Assembly (NCBI GenBank): GCA_030762935.1
Contig: CM060882.1
Span: 24,061,001 to 24,125,000, forward strand
Direction: 5' to 3'
DNA: 64,000 nt
Source of the DNA: Hymenopus coronatus
Lineage: Eukaryota > Arthropoda > Insecta > Mantodea > Hymenopodidae
Shown: one piece after another, positions 19,660-31,534 of the stretch
Numbering within the stretch: the stretch's first letter is position 1
How the letters are laid out: each line of letters begins with the position of its first letter
Translations under genes and position numbers: made by a program
Notes under the pieces: generated by a model
The model's input: only the letters and a program-made list of their open reading frames with translations
Told to the model about the DNA's origin: nothing
The model's database searches: none

Positions 19660-20660
19660 CGTGCGACCCAAAAATATCTGAACCACTGCACAGTGTTTTT
19701 CCACTGTACACAGGGAAACATAACACATAGCTGCTGTACACAGGTCACGGTGCTGACTTGTTTTTCTCTGCTCTGAAAGTGCAGTATTGAGCTGAAGATG
19801 ACATTGTGTAGTCGAGTTATTACCAGTGTGCTTTATTATTTTGTCCTGTACTTAGTCACGTAGTGTATTAGGGCTTTGTTTTAGCATGTATTTATAATTC
19901 ATGTTTGTTAATACATTTCGTAATGGACTCACAATAATGTATACAATGGTGAATTTGGCTCACATTTAATATTTTTCACATACGAGACTTGGTTCCACCT
20001 TCATGGATGGATGTACACAAAATAATCATTATTGGAGCTCTGAGAAGCCTAATATTGTTTATGAAATAACCCTTATGATGAAAAAATTTGTGTACAGTGT
20101 GCCATTAGTGGAGAAAGAGTTACATGCCCAATTTTTTTTTCGAGTCAACTGTTGATGTCTGTACATACAAGATTACAATTTTGTTCCCCTTTATTTTTAG
20201 AGAATTAACAAACAGGGAGTGTGATTTTTCCCTTTTTTTCAACAATTCTCTGCAACAGCTCATACAGCCAATCTTTAGATGAGAATAATTGAAAGTGTGT
20301 TTCAGAACAGAATTATTGGTAGAGAACTGTGGCTCCCTCGTCCCCCAACTTAACCCCCTGCAATTTCTATCTGTGGGTAACTTTAAAGCATAAAGTGTAC
20401 AAGACAAACCCACACACCCTGAAAGAATTAAAACAAAATATCTGCCAGGAAATTGCCAGCATTTCTCAACATGAACTAGGGTGAGTGATGGATAGTTTCC
20501 TAAAGAAGTGCCAAAAATGTATCAACAACAGTGATGGCCAGTTTCAGCCTCTCCTTTAATAACATTGGTAAGTAAAGCCTTTAAAAGTAGTTTTAAAAAT
20601 GTTGCGTGGTTTCATCCACACCTTTCTATGATAGTGGCAGATGGCGACAAGCACTGAAGG
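19660..20660 (+). mobile_element. Tc1/mariner-type transposon relic
   Basis: The left end GCGACCCAAAAATATCTGAA (19662-19681) matches the inverted end of the copy at 27115-27940 (AGTGAGTCAAAAACATCTGA on minus). Near the right end a broken frame reads TNPHTLKELKQNICQEIAS and MDSFLKKCQKCINN, typical of the transposase C-terminus that follows PRSPDLTPCDFYLWG in this group. Full of stops and indels. It lies in the intron between exons B and C. Confidence 0.68.
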
Positions 20661-21239
20661 TGCAGACTGGCAAAACACCAGGCAGCCAGTTTGGACATTT
20701 TTGGATTACCCAGTATTACCTTTGAGATATTGTCTATTTTTTATGTATACTTTTAACATCTAGCATCCATTAATATCGTAGATATATCAGGTTTCAGAAT
20801 TTTTCTCACTTGTTGAGAGTCAAAGTAATACCAGCTGGTAGTATCATGTTTGATGCCATCAGCTGCACTGCAAACCATTTTTTTTTTATCTCTACAAGAG
20901 TTATGCCAAAAGTTTTTAACAGCTCTTGAACCAGAAGTGTGGCAACAATTGGATTCTTTTAATTTGAAAGAGCAATGGTTTTTGAATTTGTAAGCTGCAC
21001 CGAACACTGTGATATATTATGACTATAAAAACCAGTTAAATGCAGAGGAGTGATACTCGACAATACAAATTCAGTCTAATAGACAGTGACACTTTTTGTC
21101 TCGGTGACATCTCTTGGAGATTTGGAAGGCAGATGATATAATCTGCTCAATTGGTAATGTAGGACACCAAATTGCTGTAAGTAATAGTGGAAAGACCCAT
21201 CATTGTACAGAAGGGGCAAGTTATTCAATGATGGACGAA
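20661..21239. other. unassigned intronic stretch
   Basis: No assigned feature. A minus ORF at 20753-21007 (contains NCCHTSGSRAVKNFWHNSC) looks vaguely protein-like but matches nothing I recognise. Confidence 0.35.
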
Positions 21240-22190
21240 CCTGTCAAGGTACATGAATGGGTTAATTCTTATATAAATTTCAGTTTGACATCATGCTGAC
21301 ATTGAATTCCTTAATAAAGAGAGAAAATCTGCTGCTGAAGTTCATGTCACAGTTTGACATATCTATGGAGATGTCTGCAGTGTTAAAGATGGGAACACAA
21401 ATGTTTTTGGTGAGCTTTCCCCTTTTAAGGCCACTGTTGGAAATTGGTTCCATGAATTTTCAAGGGGTTGGAGTCTCTTGAAGATGTACCTCGTTCTGAT
21501 TGCCCAACAGCAGCAGTGACCGAAGAAAACATTGATGCTGTGAAGAACATGATTGAAGATAATCATCCCATATTTTGTGATATTGAAGAGGCCCTGGATT
21601 GACTGCAGTGCAGACCATAAAATTTGTGATTATTTATGCCTCACCAAGAGATGTGCCCAATGGGTACATTTCCTGACAGAAGCTCCAAAGGATGCAAGAC
21701 TAGATTGGAGTCATTTTTGTGCTTAAATTTGTTAAAGGAAGGTCCAAAGACAGTTACAATATCATAGGTGATGAAACATGGGTTTATCTTATCTTGAAAC
21801 AAAGAGGCAGTCTTCATTATGGTGCTTTTGAGATGAACAACCACCAGCAAAGGTTCAGAGAACTAGGAGCTCAGGAAAGATGATGGTCACTTTCTTCACC
21901 AAGATGGGCCCCTCTCACGTTGCACAGTTAATGCTGATTGGTATGTAATTGAATGTCTGCCAAAAGTCATCCACATGGAGGTCAGGGTGCCCTAAGTCAA
22001 AGAGTGGGCATGACAATGCCTCAGCACACTTGGCTGTTAGAAAAATTGACTTCTTGGAGAAGAAAAAGGTGCAAATCTTGCCACACCTACCCTATTCACC
22101 TGACCTGGTCCCTTGAGACTTCTTCCTGTTCCCAAAGCCAAAACAAAAATTCATCAGCAGCATTTTTCATCTAATGAAGAGGTCATTACT
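21240..22190 (+). mobile_element. degenerate mariner relic
   Basis: Broken frames read, in order, VGNWFHEFQ, DCPTAAVTEENIDAVKNMI, then GDETWVYL (first catalytic Asp context), PPAKVQRTRSSGKMMVTFF and a decayed YSPDLVP.DFFLFPK (third Asp context). This is the order of a mariner transposase. Many stops and frameshifts; ends not located. The gap from 22191 to 22255 is unassigned. Confidence 0.75.
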
Positions 22191-22255
22191 GCCAGTAGCA
22201 ATTCGTGGTCAGTAATTTAGGTATACTGCTCCCTTTGTCATCGTTTCTCTTAGTC

Positions 22256-22490
22256 TAGTCATCCCTCGTTATACGTGATCTCATTTTACGCGTTTTCACG
22301 TAAAGCAATTTTAAAAAATGCTGGTTTTAACATTGTACAAATGACATAAATAGAGGCATCTGTTTAAAACACATTTTCTTCACGTTTACCTTGAAATAGC
22401 CCATATCATTATTGCATTCTCTCTGCGCGTTTTTTGTGTTATGTGATAATTCATGAAAACTAATTACTTGCGTAATGCAAGGGACACCTG
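22256..22490. mobile_element. pogo/Tigger-like MITE
   Basis: About 235 bp between TA dinucleotides (22256-22257, 22491-22492). The left end GTCATCCCTCGTTATACG and the right end, on minus, CAGGTGTCCCTTGCATTACG are imperfect inverted repeats. The CA(G)TCATCCCTCGTTATAC-type terminus resembles pogo/Tigger ends. There is no coding capacity. Confidence 0.55.
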
Positions 22491-22589
22491 TATTTGTAAA
22501 TTATTGTTAATTTCAGTAGTATTAGTACTTACCAGTTTACTGGAATGTTGGCTCCAATCGATGAGATTTCTTCAGAAATAATTCCATTA

Positions 22590-24755
22590 CAACTTACATG
22601 AAATTCTCATGAACCTCCTTCTGAAGCGTACAAAGTAACTGCTTTTCTATGAGCATCATTGACAGAGAGAATAATCTTTCTTGGCCCATTGTAGACCTAC
22701 AGTGAGATTTTACTCGATTTAAAGTGGAAAATGACCGTTCAACAGAACTAGCTGTTGCTGGTACAGTTAGAATTAAATTAGACAAGCTAATATATAAACT
22801 TCAGGCATAGCTCACACCAGATCTCTTTCATTCATAGTTTTCACTGTTTCACCAATAGACTTTCCTTCAAAATCTTTTTCTCCAGAAGAGTACACAACAC
22901 TAAGTCCATTTTTCAGATATACTGAATCAAAATTTGAGCCATAGATGTCCAACAATTTTGAGCAATGGTGATCAGGAAAAGATGTTCTGTAATTCTTGAA
23001 TTTTGAGGAATCAAGGAGAGCAAAGAAATGAAAACTTTCATAGTCCAGAAACCTATTTTGTATTTGATAGAGCACATTATCCAAAATTTCATAGAATATC
23101 CTCCTGAATACAACTTCAGTAACTTCACTTGGTTCATTGCTCTTCCTTTTCTTTTGTGTATGTTCATTTATCTTTTCAGTAGAAATGATTTGCTAAATAT
23201 TTTGGAACCCTTACCTTCTTAGCTCTTCTAAAATGTTTTTAGTCTGGATCACTTTTGAATGTCAATGCAATATCCATAGACTTGTCTTGTAATGTGTCGG
23301 TATGAGCAAATATTGTCAAATGTTTTGAGGAGAAAGACAGTATCCAACCGAGTCAAAAAATAAAGAAAACCTTGTGCTTTAATCAGTGTATCAGGTTCCC
23401 AATCAACATTGTTTTCTGGTTCGATCATGAATTCAAAGAATAAAATCAGGTTATCTCATTGCTCCTGTACAGTATTGAAAAGGCATGAATTGAAGTTCCA
23501 ACGTGTTGGAGCTGCTTTTGGCAACTTTTTATTCATAAAAGCATGCAAAGTTTCCGTTCTTTTATTGGAATGATTAAAGAAATTAGAGAGCCCTGATAGA
23601 GTTTGAAAAAAGAAAAAAAAAAAAAAAAATCTGCACTTATCAACACACATAGCTGCTTGCTGCAGAACCAAATTCAGAATGTGACAGTAGCAGTGAACAA
23701 ATAATGCCTGTGGAAATGCCTCTTTTACTTTAGATTGCAGACCACCTAATTGGCCAGACATTATGGCCACACCATCATATATCTTAAAAATATGAAATTC
23801 TTTAACTGTTGCAAGTATATGGTTGTAAAGTGTCTCCGCAGATCTGTTTGCACTGACGTCTATAAAGCCCATGATCCTTTCTTGAACTTCCCCCGATTTG
23901 TCCACATAGCGTAAAATAGAAGAGAGTTGGGATTTGTTCACTGTGTCTAAGCACTCATCTAGAAGAATAGCCACAAAACTAGCAGATGCAGGTTCTTTTG
24001 TTACACAGTTAACCAAAACACTCCTCAAAACAGTTTCGATTAAATCATTCTGAATGTATGACGAAGTGCCCCAGAAAATTATAGCATTTTTTAAATGATC
24101 ATTTAAAAATTGATCATATACTGAGTAAATCCAACGTTTCTACGTAATCACCTCTATTAAAGGAACTTTCTGACTCGTGTCCTCTAAAAGCCAATTCCTG
24201 CTTTCCTAAGTGACAAACATCAATGAGTCTATTCAATACTTCTGTTCTTTTTTACCATTACATTATGCGTTGAAATTTGTAAAGATTTCTGAGCACTTAG
24301 CTGCAGGTCTACTCACATATTGCCAAAATTACAAAGAGTGAATGCACAAAATGTGATTTTTTCATTTTTTTATGCTTAGTTAATGAACCTGTTAGAAAAA
24401 CTATATTGTCAAATCCTTCTTGAGACCATGTGGTACTGCTTTTGTCGTTACTATAAAGAAGATGGCCAACAATAGAGTTTGTATAATTTGGGGCAACCAG
24501 TTAACCATTTGTACCTAGAATAATTGCTAATGCAGAAATGTCTGTTATACTCTCGTTTTCTGTCTTGACATTTTACAATCAGACCTGGTATTTCGGGAGT
24601 GGGAAAAGTTTTTCAGAAAATTCAAAATTCCGAAATCTAGTCTTTAACACATGTTCTACTGCACAGTCACAAGAACCACTAGCTTCAGTAACACTTACAT
24701 TGGTAATGTTCACAAAAACTTGCAAGCAAAACAACACTAATATAGACTCGTAAAA
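22590..24755 (-). mobile_element. hAT transposase relic with TTF-type N-terminus
   Basis: Minus-strand pseudogene in several frames. From the N-terminus: SEKLFPLPKYQV and a TTF/zinc-finger-like YSNDKSSTTWSQEGFDNIV (about 24620-24395), KNAIIFWGTSSYIQNDLIET (about 24080-24025), the RNase H-like core FVAILLDECLDTVNKSQLS with GVAIMSGQLGGLQSKVKEAF and HCYCHILNLVL (24028-23640), KLPKAAPTRWNF (about 23510), and the C-terminal dimerisation domain VPATASSVERSFSTLNRVK (about 22700). This is the order of hAT proteins of the ZMYM1/ZNF862-like type. Frameshifts and an A run at 23608-23629 break it. Confidence 0.85.
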
Positions 24756-25239
24756 TTTAGCGGTGCATTTTGACAGCTAACGGCTGGTATCTAGGCTTCC
24801 TGCCCTCCTTGCCTCCTAGTGGAGAAGTGGGTGGCTATCGCTTCAACTTGCGATGGACTAGATGCACGTGCACACCAGTGCTGGCCTTGCCTAGCTAGCG
24901 GAGAATGCTGAGAGCATGGTTATCGTAACTTGAACACTCAAGTTTAGTACACCGGCAGTGTATGCGTTATATAGGAGAATTCACCACTGATTGCTGCATA
25001 CTACAGTACTCTTTAAGTGACACACCTAAAGAAACTTGGACAACATTTTCTAAGTGGTTCCAAAGGATGGAAAGATGTACAAGTGCTCAGGAGAGTATTT
25101 TGAAAAGTTGTAATAGTTTCGTTTCCTAGCCTGCTTACCATCCTTCCCCCCCTTGGACTTGCAAGACAACTAGGACAACTACCATTCCTTGACCTTAAAA
25201 TCATCAAAAATGAAAACCACCTAACAAACCAGGAATATA
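24756..25239. other. unassigned intronic stretch
   Basis: Nothing recognised. It may include the 5' terminus of the hAT relic, but no inverted end was matched. Confidence 0.35.
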
Positions 25240-25795
25240 ACAGAATTAAAAGTCTGGGAGAACAACTGTTTTTTCAAATTTTGAAATCCTGCCAGGTGAC
25301 CTACTGATGCAGAGATCAAACCACCACTAGGAACAATGACAACCACCACAGCAAGTCAACAAAAGGAATTGACAATGGAAGCACATAACTTCTGAAACAT
25401 ATTTTCCAATAATAAATGTGATGTAGTGTTACAAAATCCTCTCTAATTAATTTTGATTGACATTAATGCTGACCTACCTCTAATAAATATAATAACAATG
25501 AACTCTCTCAATTACATTAACATAATGGGCTGCCTGACAACAGAAGTCAGCAAAAAAGACACACCTCCAATAGTCATGAAAGCAACAGCTTTTAAAATGG
25601 TCAATGAACACCCAGAACAGAATGGATAAGAATATATACAGATTGGTCTCAAATTGACGATACTGCAGGAGCAGGAATTTACAGCAAATTGTTCATACAA
25701 CATGCTCCTGTTGATCATCATGTGACCAATTTTGATGCCGAAATAGAAGCTATAAAATTAGCGGCTAATAACCTTTCTTACAGTATCAGTTTTTG
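25240..25795 (+). mobile_element. LINE fragment with RNase H domain
   Basis: Broken plus frames lead to RIYTDWSQIDDTAGAGIYSK (about 25630-25690) and VTNFDAEIEAIKLAANNL (about 25725-25780). These match the start of the RNase H domain of non-LTR retrotransposons (YTDGS...GAGVY, then a conserved Glu). The fragment is cut off at about 25790 by a CTCTACA copy. Confidence 0.72.
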
Positions 25796-26020
25796 AGAAG
25801 TGTGCATCCTTGGAAGATACTGAACTTAAATGACAAGTTTGGTATTTAAGACTTTTCATTTTTGAGCTATGCTTCCCACAGATGCAGGCACGCACACACA
25901 CATGTCTAAAAATGCTTGTTTTGTATTCAGGGGTCACAAAACATATTTCCAGTGAAATCTTGGTATCCAATTTTTGGGTGTAATGCAATACCTTCTCTAT
26001 ACACTATATATAATATGTAC
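25790..26020 (+). repeat. CTCTACA repeat, hairpin-end fragment
   Basis: Plus fragment: GCATCCTTGGAAGATACTGA, GTTTGGTATTTAAGACTTTT, a short CA run, TATTTCCAGTGAAATCTTGG and AATACCTTCTCTATACACTA. It truncates the LINE fragment at its left. The remaining 420 bases to the exon at 26445 hold nothing recognised. Confidence 0.72.
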
Positions 26021-26444
26021 ATTTTTACTAATATTCACTAATGCTTTAAGATACATAGGCAATTGTAATTTAACAGCATGTTTACAGTTTCCTGAAAAGT
26101 TTTGCTATGATTGGTCCATTTCAGAGAAAAAGCTGCATAAAGCAAATAAAACGTAGTTTTGATAAAAATCAATTTAAAGTAGTGTGGCAGGCATTAAATA
26201 GCCAATCAAGGGTGCAAATATCACAACCATGTAAACCCATATAGTATCATTCTGTTCAGCTAGATTGACTTTTGGTGGACTCAGTCACAATAAATTAAGT
26301 AAATAAAACTAGTACCGCATTAAAAAGATTTTCATTTCAGGACTTTTAACTTCATATACACACAGGTTAACATTATTTGTGTAACAATTAATACATTGTT
26401 ACAATTAAAGGATGTAATTTTAAATGACTTTGGTAACTTTTTAG

Positions 26445-26560
26445 GCTACAATAAATGGTGAATTTTTGGAGTGCCAATGTTGCTATGACAATGAAGTTCT
26501 TTTTGAAGATGTTGAAACCTGTTTAGCTGGACATGTCTTCTGTAAGCTGTGTGTTATAAG
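26445..26560 (+). CDS. RNF216: RNF216-like exon C: RING1
   Basis: Acceptor TTTTTAG ends at 26444; donor GTAAGT starts at 26561. The exon encodes INGEFLECQCCYDNEVLFE and DVETCLAGHVFCKLCVIR. The Cys and His spacing (CQCC, then CLAGH, then FCKLC) is that of RING1, the E2-docking RING of RBR ligases, and matches RNF216 (family pattern ECRCCYGEFPFEEL). It starts in phase 0 after exon B and ends with two bases of an Arg codon. Confidence 0.93.
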
Positions 26561-27114
26561 GTAAGTAAAAATGTATCTTGTCTATGTCTTTTGTAACATA
26601 ACACAATTTGCTTACTTTGTTAAAGGTGTAGGCAGTGGTGCTGGTGAGGTTATGAATTGCAGGTGCTGCAGTGGAGTCAATATCTAAATGTTGCTTAAAA
26701 CTGGCAATTAAAAATGTCAGTATGTGGTTTCTTCTTTCTGTTGTTCCACATACATTGCAAAAAATTAAAAGGGAATGAATCATCAGCCATTGCTTCAAGA
26801 AATATATTAAATATGCTTGGAATCCAAGTTTGTACAAAATTTCTACATCTGTACTTTCTTTTTTTTTTTAATGAAGATTATTTACATTTTGATTCGTGAG
26901 TAGCAACAATAGATAAAACATGTGAAAATGCATTTCCTGTAAGTGAGGTCAATTCTCTTATTTTAAAGTTCGGAGTTATTACCTATTATACCAAAGAAAC
27001 ACTTGGAGACACTATATTAATGTATAGAAATTTCTTAAATCTGGAAACATTTTCAATGCCCTTTTTATGTTACATTAATATAATTCTGTTATTACAGCAC
27101 ACTTCAGTAAATAG
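26561..27114. other. unassigned intronic stretch
   Basis: No feature recognised other than AT-rich intron sequence. Confidence 0.4.
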
Positions 27115-27940
27115 CGAATGAGTCAAAAAAGTTGTTGCCATTTGCCGCTATCATAGAAAGGTACAAATGAAACCATACAACATTTTTTAAAACTACTTTT
27201 AGAGGTTTTACTTACCAATGTTATTAAAGGAGATGCTGAAACTGGCCACCATCATTGTCCATACATTTTTGGCACTCATTAGGAAACTATCCATCATTTG
27301 ATGTAGTTCACCTTGAGAAATGCTGGTAATTTCCTGGTGGATGTTTTGTTTAAATTCTTACAGGATGTGTAGGTTTGTCTGTATGCTTTATTTTAATTTA
27401 CCTTGGAAATAGAAATTGCAGGGGGTTGGGTTGGTGGACTGAGGAGGCCACAAATCTCTACTAATAATTCTGTACTCAAACATGCTTTCAATTGTTCTCA
27501 TTTGAAAGACTGACTGTATGAACTGTTCCAGAGTATTGTTGAAAAAAGACAAAATCATACAAACTGTCTGTTACTTCTGTAAAAGAAAGAGGGCAAAATT
27601 CTATTCACATAAGTATGGACTCTCTGCAATCTTCCTGCAAATTGTACTTTCACTTGGAGAGCTGACCGAGTTAACACATACAAACCATAAATAAATACAC
27701 GCTGTGCAGTAGAAAGCATACTGAGGCATAATACACTTTGTGATTGAGTTCAGAACAAAATAATAACTCACTTGTAATAAGTGAACTCACCACATCTCTG
27801 TCAACTCAATACTGCACTTCTGGTGCAGAGTAAAAAAACATCAGAATTGTGACCTTGTTTACAGCAGCAGTAGTGAATCATGTGTCCACATGCCTAGTGG
27901 AAAAACACTGCAGAGCAGTTCAGATGTTTTTGACTCACTT
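27115..27940 (-). mobile_element. Tc1/mariner-type relic, inverted relative to 19660
   Basis: Same family as 19660-20660. On minus, DLWPPQSTNPTPCNFYFQG (the PRSPDLTPCDFYLWG region), then NLHIL.EFKQNIHQEITSIS and MMDSFL. The shared outer end is AGTGAGTCAAAAACATCTGA at the right. At the left, AATGAGTCAAAAAAGTTG reads as the opposite TIR. The two relics lie 6.5 kb apart in opposite orientation around exon C. Confidence 0.72.
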
Positions 27941-28249
27941 GGTTACTGGAAATTCCTTTTAAAAGGAAGTAAATCTGTTTGTCCCATGTAATATAAGAGT
28001 CTCATAACTTAAAAGGAAACGTCCCTTGCCAACTTTCCTAAGTTTCACATCTAAGAATTATGATATCCTGAAGTGCAGCCTATGGGTGAAGAGTTGATCC
28101 CTCATCACCTTGAGCACAGAGTGGCAAATTTACAAACTTGAAATTCCCTGGTCAAGAAAACCATGAAACCAGTGTCCCAAATATGCCAACAAGGTGAGAT
28201 GGAACTTGAATGAATAAAACATCTGAGCTCTGAACAAGTACGTGCTAAT

Positions 28250-29062
28250 TATTGCTTTCTCTACATGCACTACGTATATAGTGTATTGCACCCAAAAGTT
28301 TGTTGCTGAGATTTCACCGGAACTTTAAGATTCCAAAAAATACATTTTTAGAAACACGTCTGTGTGTCTGTGGGCAAAATAGCTCAAAAATCAAGAGCTG
28401 CTAAATACCAAACTTGGTATTTTCAAGAACATTCATCTACCCCCAACTACCCTTTACATGAAACATTTTTCAAAAATTTTGATTTTCTCAAAAATGGCTA
28501 ACAAATTTTATTAAAATATTGTATGTTTAAAACATTTTTATGACAAACAAAATGTATATTTTGAATTTTCTAGGATTTGCTTCTAAAGACCTCTTCACTC
28601 TGGATGACTTTTGTATAACTCGTAAACCATAAGAAATAGACAAAAACTTATTACATAAAAAATGTGGATCTCATTAAAACAATGTTATATACATATTTTT
28701 TTTTTTTACGAGTTAACTGGTTTTGAGATATTCCAGATTATTGGTTTCAATTTTAAGCTACTAACTTTTCTCAAATGGGAAGACATCTTTCATCTTGTTT
28801 ACCATTTGTTTACTCCTGGCAAGCAAAGAGAAATTTAAATTGTTTCACATAGCAACCAGCTTTTAAAGGACTAGACTATTGCTTTAGCCTGTGCACTCTC
28901 TTATTTCCCTTCTACTTACAAGGTAGCAAGTGATAAGACTAATTCTGCTAATGTTTATCTTGACTAGCATGACGTAGATAAAAGATTAATCTTTTGAATA
29001 AATGGTTTATTTGTGGAACAGCTAGAGAAAGTCATGTGAATGGAACACGTCAGATTTTTTTA
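28250..29062 (-). repeat. CTCTACA repeat, near-complete copy
   Basis: Minus copy from TTGCTTTCTCTACATGCACT to GCTAGAGAAAGTCATGTGAA and AACACGTCAGATTTTTTT. Its microsatellite site is short (GTCTGTGTGTCTGTG). The 300 bases before it (27941-28249) are unassigned. Confidence 0.82.
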
Positions 29063-29289
29063 AGAAAGTAAAGAATTTATTTGCCGTAGCATTAGTCATT
29101 ACAATTTTTAGAAAAAAAAAAAACACTCGGGATAATTGAGAAAGTTGATAAACAACATTTGTGTAGATTATGATATTTTAACTGTTCCTTGCATGTATAT
29201 ATATATATGAAAGTATAAAATGTATTGTACTAGACAAGGAGCGAAAAAATAACAATGTACACAAGTATTGCTTAAGAAACAGTAATGAA

Positions 29290-29500
29290 TATTTTAGATT
29301 GACACTGAGGAGTACTTTAAATAATCAAGATGTAATGGGTATGAGGAAACAGCTATTTAATAGGTTACCCAAAGAAATTAAAAGTATTAAAAATAACAAG
29401 TGTATGTTAACATCTGTAAAATGGTATTTATTAGAGAATACTTTTTATAGCATAAAAGAATTTAAATTAAGTAATATAAGGTAAGCTAAGCTGCAAGTAT
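29290..29500 (+). mobile_element. LINE 3' fragment (post-RT region)
   Basis: The frame reads LTLRSTLNNQDVMGMRKQLF, then NRLPKEIKSIKNNK and YLLENTFYSIKEF. This pattern (..FN.LP.EIK.., a gap, then YLL...FYS..EF) is the C-terminal tail of non-LTR retrotransposon ORF2 proteins. A short spacer with an AT dinucleotide run (29199-29210) precedes it. Confidence 0.7.
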
Positions 29501-29823
29501 GCATGTGCCTGATGAATAAAAAGAGTTAAAAGAGTTAAAGATGGGCCAAATGGTAGAACCAGGAGATGAGAAAGATCTTTCTTTTCTGTGATCTGCTAAG
29601 ATCTGCAGCCATAAAGACTATTTGAAATTGTAACTTTCCCTCAACTCCCTTCCACTCTCCCCTTCTTGAAGGTGCTACAAGGATCTGTGCCAATATAGTT
29701 TCAGTGGCAAGATGCTAAGATGCCAAAGACCATAAACTAGGGGAGTTTACGCAGCTGCCCAGAAAGATACTCGTTTCCCTTAACTGTTATTTTGTCGTCT
29801 AAGAAAATAATTAACTATATCAA

Positions 29824-29935
29824 ATAAAAATCTGACATGTTGCATTCACACGACTTTCTTTACCTGTTCTGCAAAAAAACTACTCTTACAAAATATTATT
29901 CTGCCATGTACATCATACTTATGTACTGCAACTCT
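29824..29935 (+). repeat. CTCTACA repeat, start fragment next to an exon
   Basis: AAAAATCTGACATGTTGCAT, then CACACGACTTTCTTTACCTG and ATTATTCTGCCATGTACATC. It ends about 20 bases before exon D, so the 3' end of intron C-D lies largely in repeat DNA. The stretch 29501-29823 is unassigned. Confidence 0.7.
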
Positions 29936-29953
29936 TCTTTATTTTTGTTCCAG

Positions 29954-30041
29954 ATCAGCTGAGGTAACCATTGGTCAAGGAGGTACAACATTTCCCTGTT
30001 TGGTAGACTGTGATGCAGAATTCAGTTTAAGAGTCTTGGAG
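29954..30041 (+). CDS. RNF216: RNF216-like exon D: end of RING1
   Basis: Acceptor TTGTTCCAG ends at 29953; donor GTAATA starts at 30042. Encodes SAEVTIGQGGTTFPCLVD and CDAEFSLRVLE. It supplies the last RING1 ligands (PCLVDC), as in the family pattern CMEGSC..SF. The split Arg codon from exon C is completed by the first A. Ends in phase 0. Donor position +3 to +6 is weak (GTAATA). Confidence 0.92.
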
Positions 30042-30459
30042 GTAATATACGGATAAGACTGTCAGCTATATGTGAAATGGGAACATTTTGTAAACATGTA
30101 GTTTTGCATTATTAACTTTACTACCTATACATTTCTTCCTATAGGGGTTTGAACTCTAAAAAAGTAATGGAGGTTATGGAATTTGTGACATTTCACAGGG
30201 AAAGTCTGATTTTTACATTTACATTAGCTTCTTTATCAATTATATTTTTGCATATTCTATAGAGACAGTTCTTATGGAAGTTTTCCCTTCATATTAATAA
30301 AAATAAGCCTTTGCAAAATAGTTAAGATTTCATTGTATGTAGAAATAGGATAGAGGAAACTGTATAGATGGTCAGATTTTTATACTTGTCAGTATATTCT
30401 GGTCTTAAAATTTGTAAGATTTTCATGACATTGTGAGAAACAGCTGAATAGTGATAACA
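30042..30459. other. unassigned intronic stretch
   Basis: No feature recognised. Confidence 0.4.
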
Positions 30460-30725
30460 CTCCGAGAAAATGCAATGGTGCAAAAGTCAAACCAATAACA
30501 GATTGTTATGGTATGGAAAAAAATTTCAAATAAGTTATGTGTTTTAAAGAGATCTAAATTTTTTGTAAAGTATGTTTTTGTCCATTTCGTATGGTTTACC
30601 AGTTGCACAAAATTCCTATTAAATGAAGAGGACTTCATAGGCTATTTCGAATAATTCAAGGCATACATTTTTTTGTCATGTGAGTGGCAATTTTAATCAA
30701 CATTGTAGGAACCATTATTATTAGA
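30460..30725 (+). repeat. CTCTACA repeat, internal fragment
   Basis: Plus fragment: TTATGTGTTTTAAAGAGATC, GTATGTTTTTGTCCATTTCG, ATGGTTTACCAGTTGCACAA and GGACTTCATAGGCTATT. Both ends of the element are missing. Confidence 0.65.
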
Positions 30726-30874
30726 CCAAAAAGTAGGAAGAAATTTTCATATAAATGCTAATATGGGATTTTATTGAAAATCCTTGTATTTTTGGATGAT
30801 ATTGAATTTGATAAATCAAATTTCATCAACAAGGTATGATGTGAAATGGTTTATACAGTGAAACTTTTATTACA

Positions 30875-31500
30875 TAACTAATTTGAGTCAAATATGGACA
30901 CTATAATTTCACTTACTTAGTTTTTTCCTGGATGCTTTTCAAGATGTTCATCTTCATCGTTGGCGGGTGTTTGACTGGCTTCAGAAAGGGAGAGTACTTT
31001 TGTAATTTCCTCTGTGCTGCCATCTGGTTTTCTTGGAGGTAATCTTAAGGTGTTGTCTGCCGGTGGTATTTCAAAATTCATAACTCTGCACGTTTTTCCT
31101 TACGAGTCCTTTTGCCAAATTGCTAGTTCAATTGTGATTTTTACATGTTTAATAAGTTTGATGTCTGGGTTTGTTGTGTTGTGATGTCCAGAAGTGTTGT
31201 GATACTGCAGATTTGTCTATTTGCTTGAGTTTCTTTTCCTGAGGTGTTACTTAAATCTTGTTTGAAGGTTTCTCTTAGTCTGTCCAATGTAAATTTTGGA
31301 TCAATCTTCACAGTTTATTTGGTAAATACCAGATTTTGATTTTGATTTTGATCTTTTTTTTTTTTTTTTGTATGGTGTCTTTTAATGGATGGTTTAATAG
31401 GTTCCTGGAGTTGTATTTGTTTTGAGGTGCTAGCTTTATATTATGATCTTGGAACAGCTTTTTGAATTTACTGTGCAACTGTGGGTGTAATGTGAATTTT
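30875..31500 (-). mobile_element. Penelope-like element fragment, minus arm
   Basis: Minus-strand fragment of a Penelope-like retroelement. At 31440-31574 the frame gives FTLHPQLHSKFKKLFQDHNI, then APQNKYNSRNLLNHPLKDT, the segment between reverse transcriptase and GIY-YIG. The GIY-YIG-type region follows, then DNTLRLPPRKPDGSTEEI and ASQTPANDEDE near 31000-30950. It pairs with the plus arm at 31535-32116 as a long inverted repeat. A T run lies at 31351-31366. Confidence 0.72.
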
Positions 31501-31534
31501 CTGTATTTTTGGTTTGGGTTGGCAGTAAATTCAC

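Noticed and set aside
20753..21007. Minus ORF of 84 codons as a gene
   Set aside because: No start context, splice sites or recognisable motif; lies between transposon relics inside an RNF216 intron.
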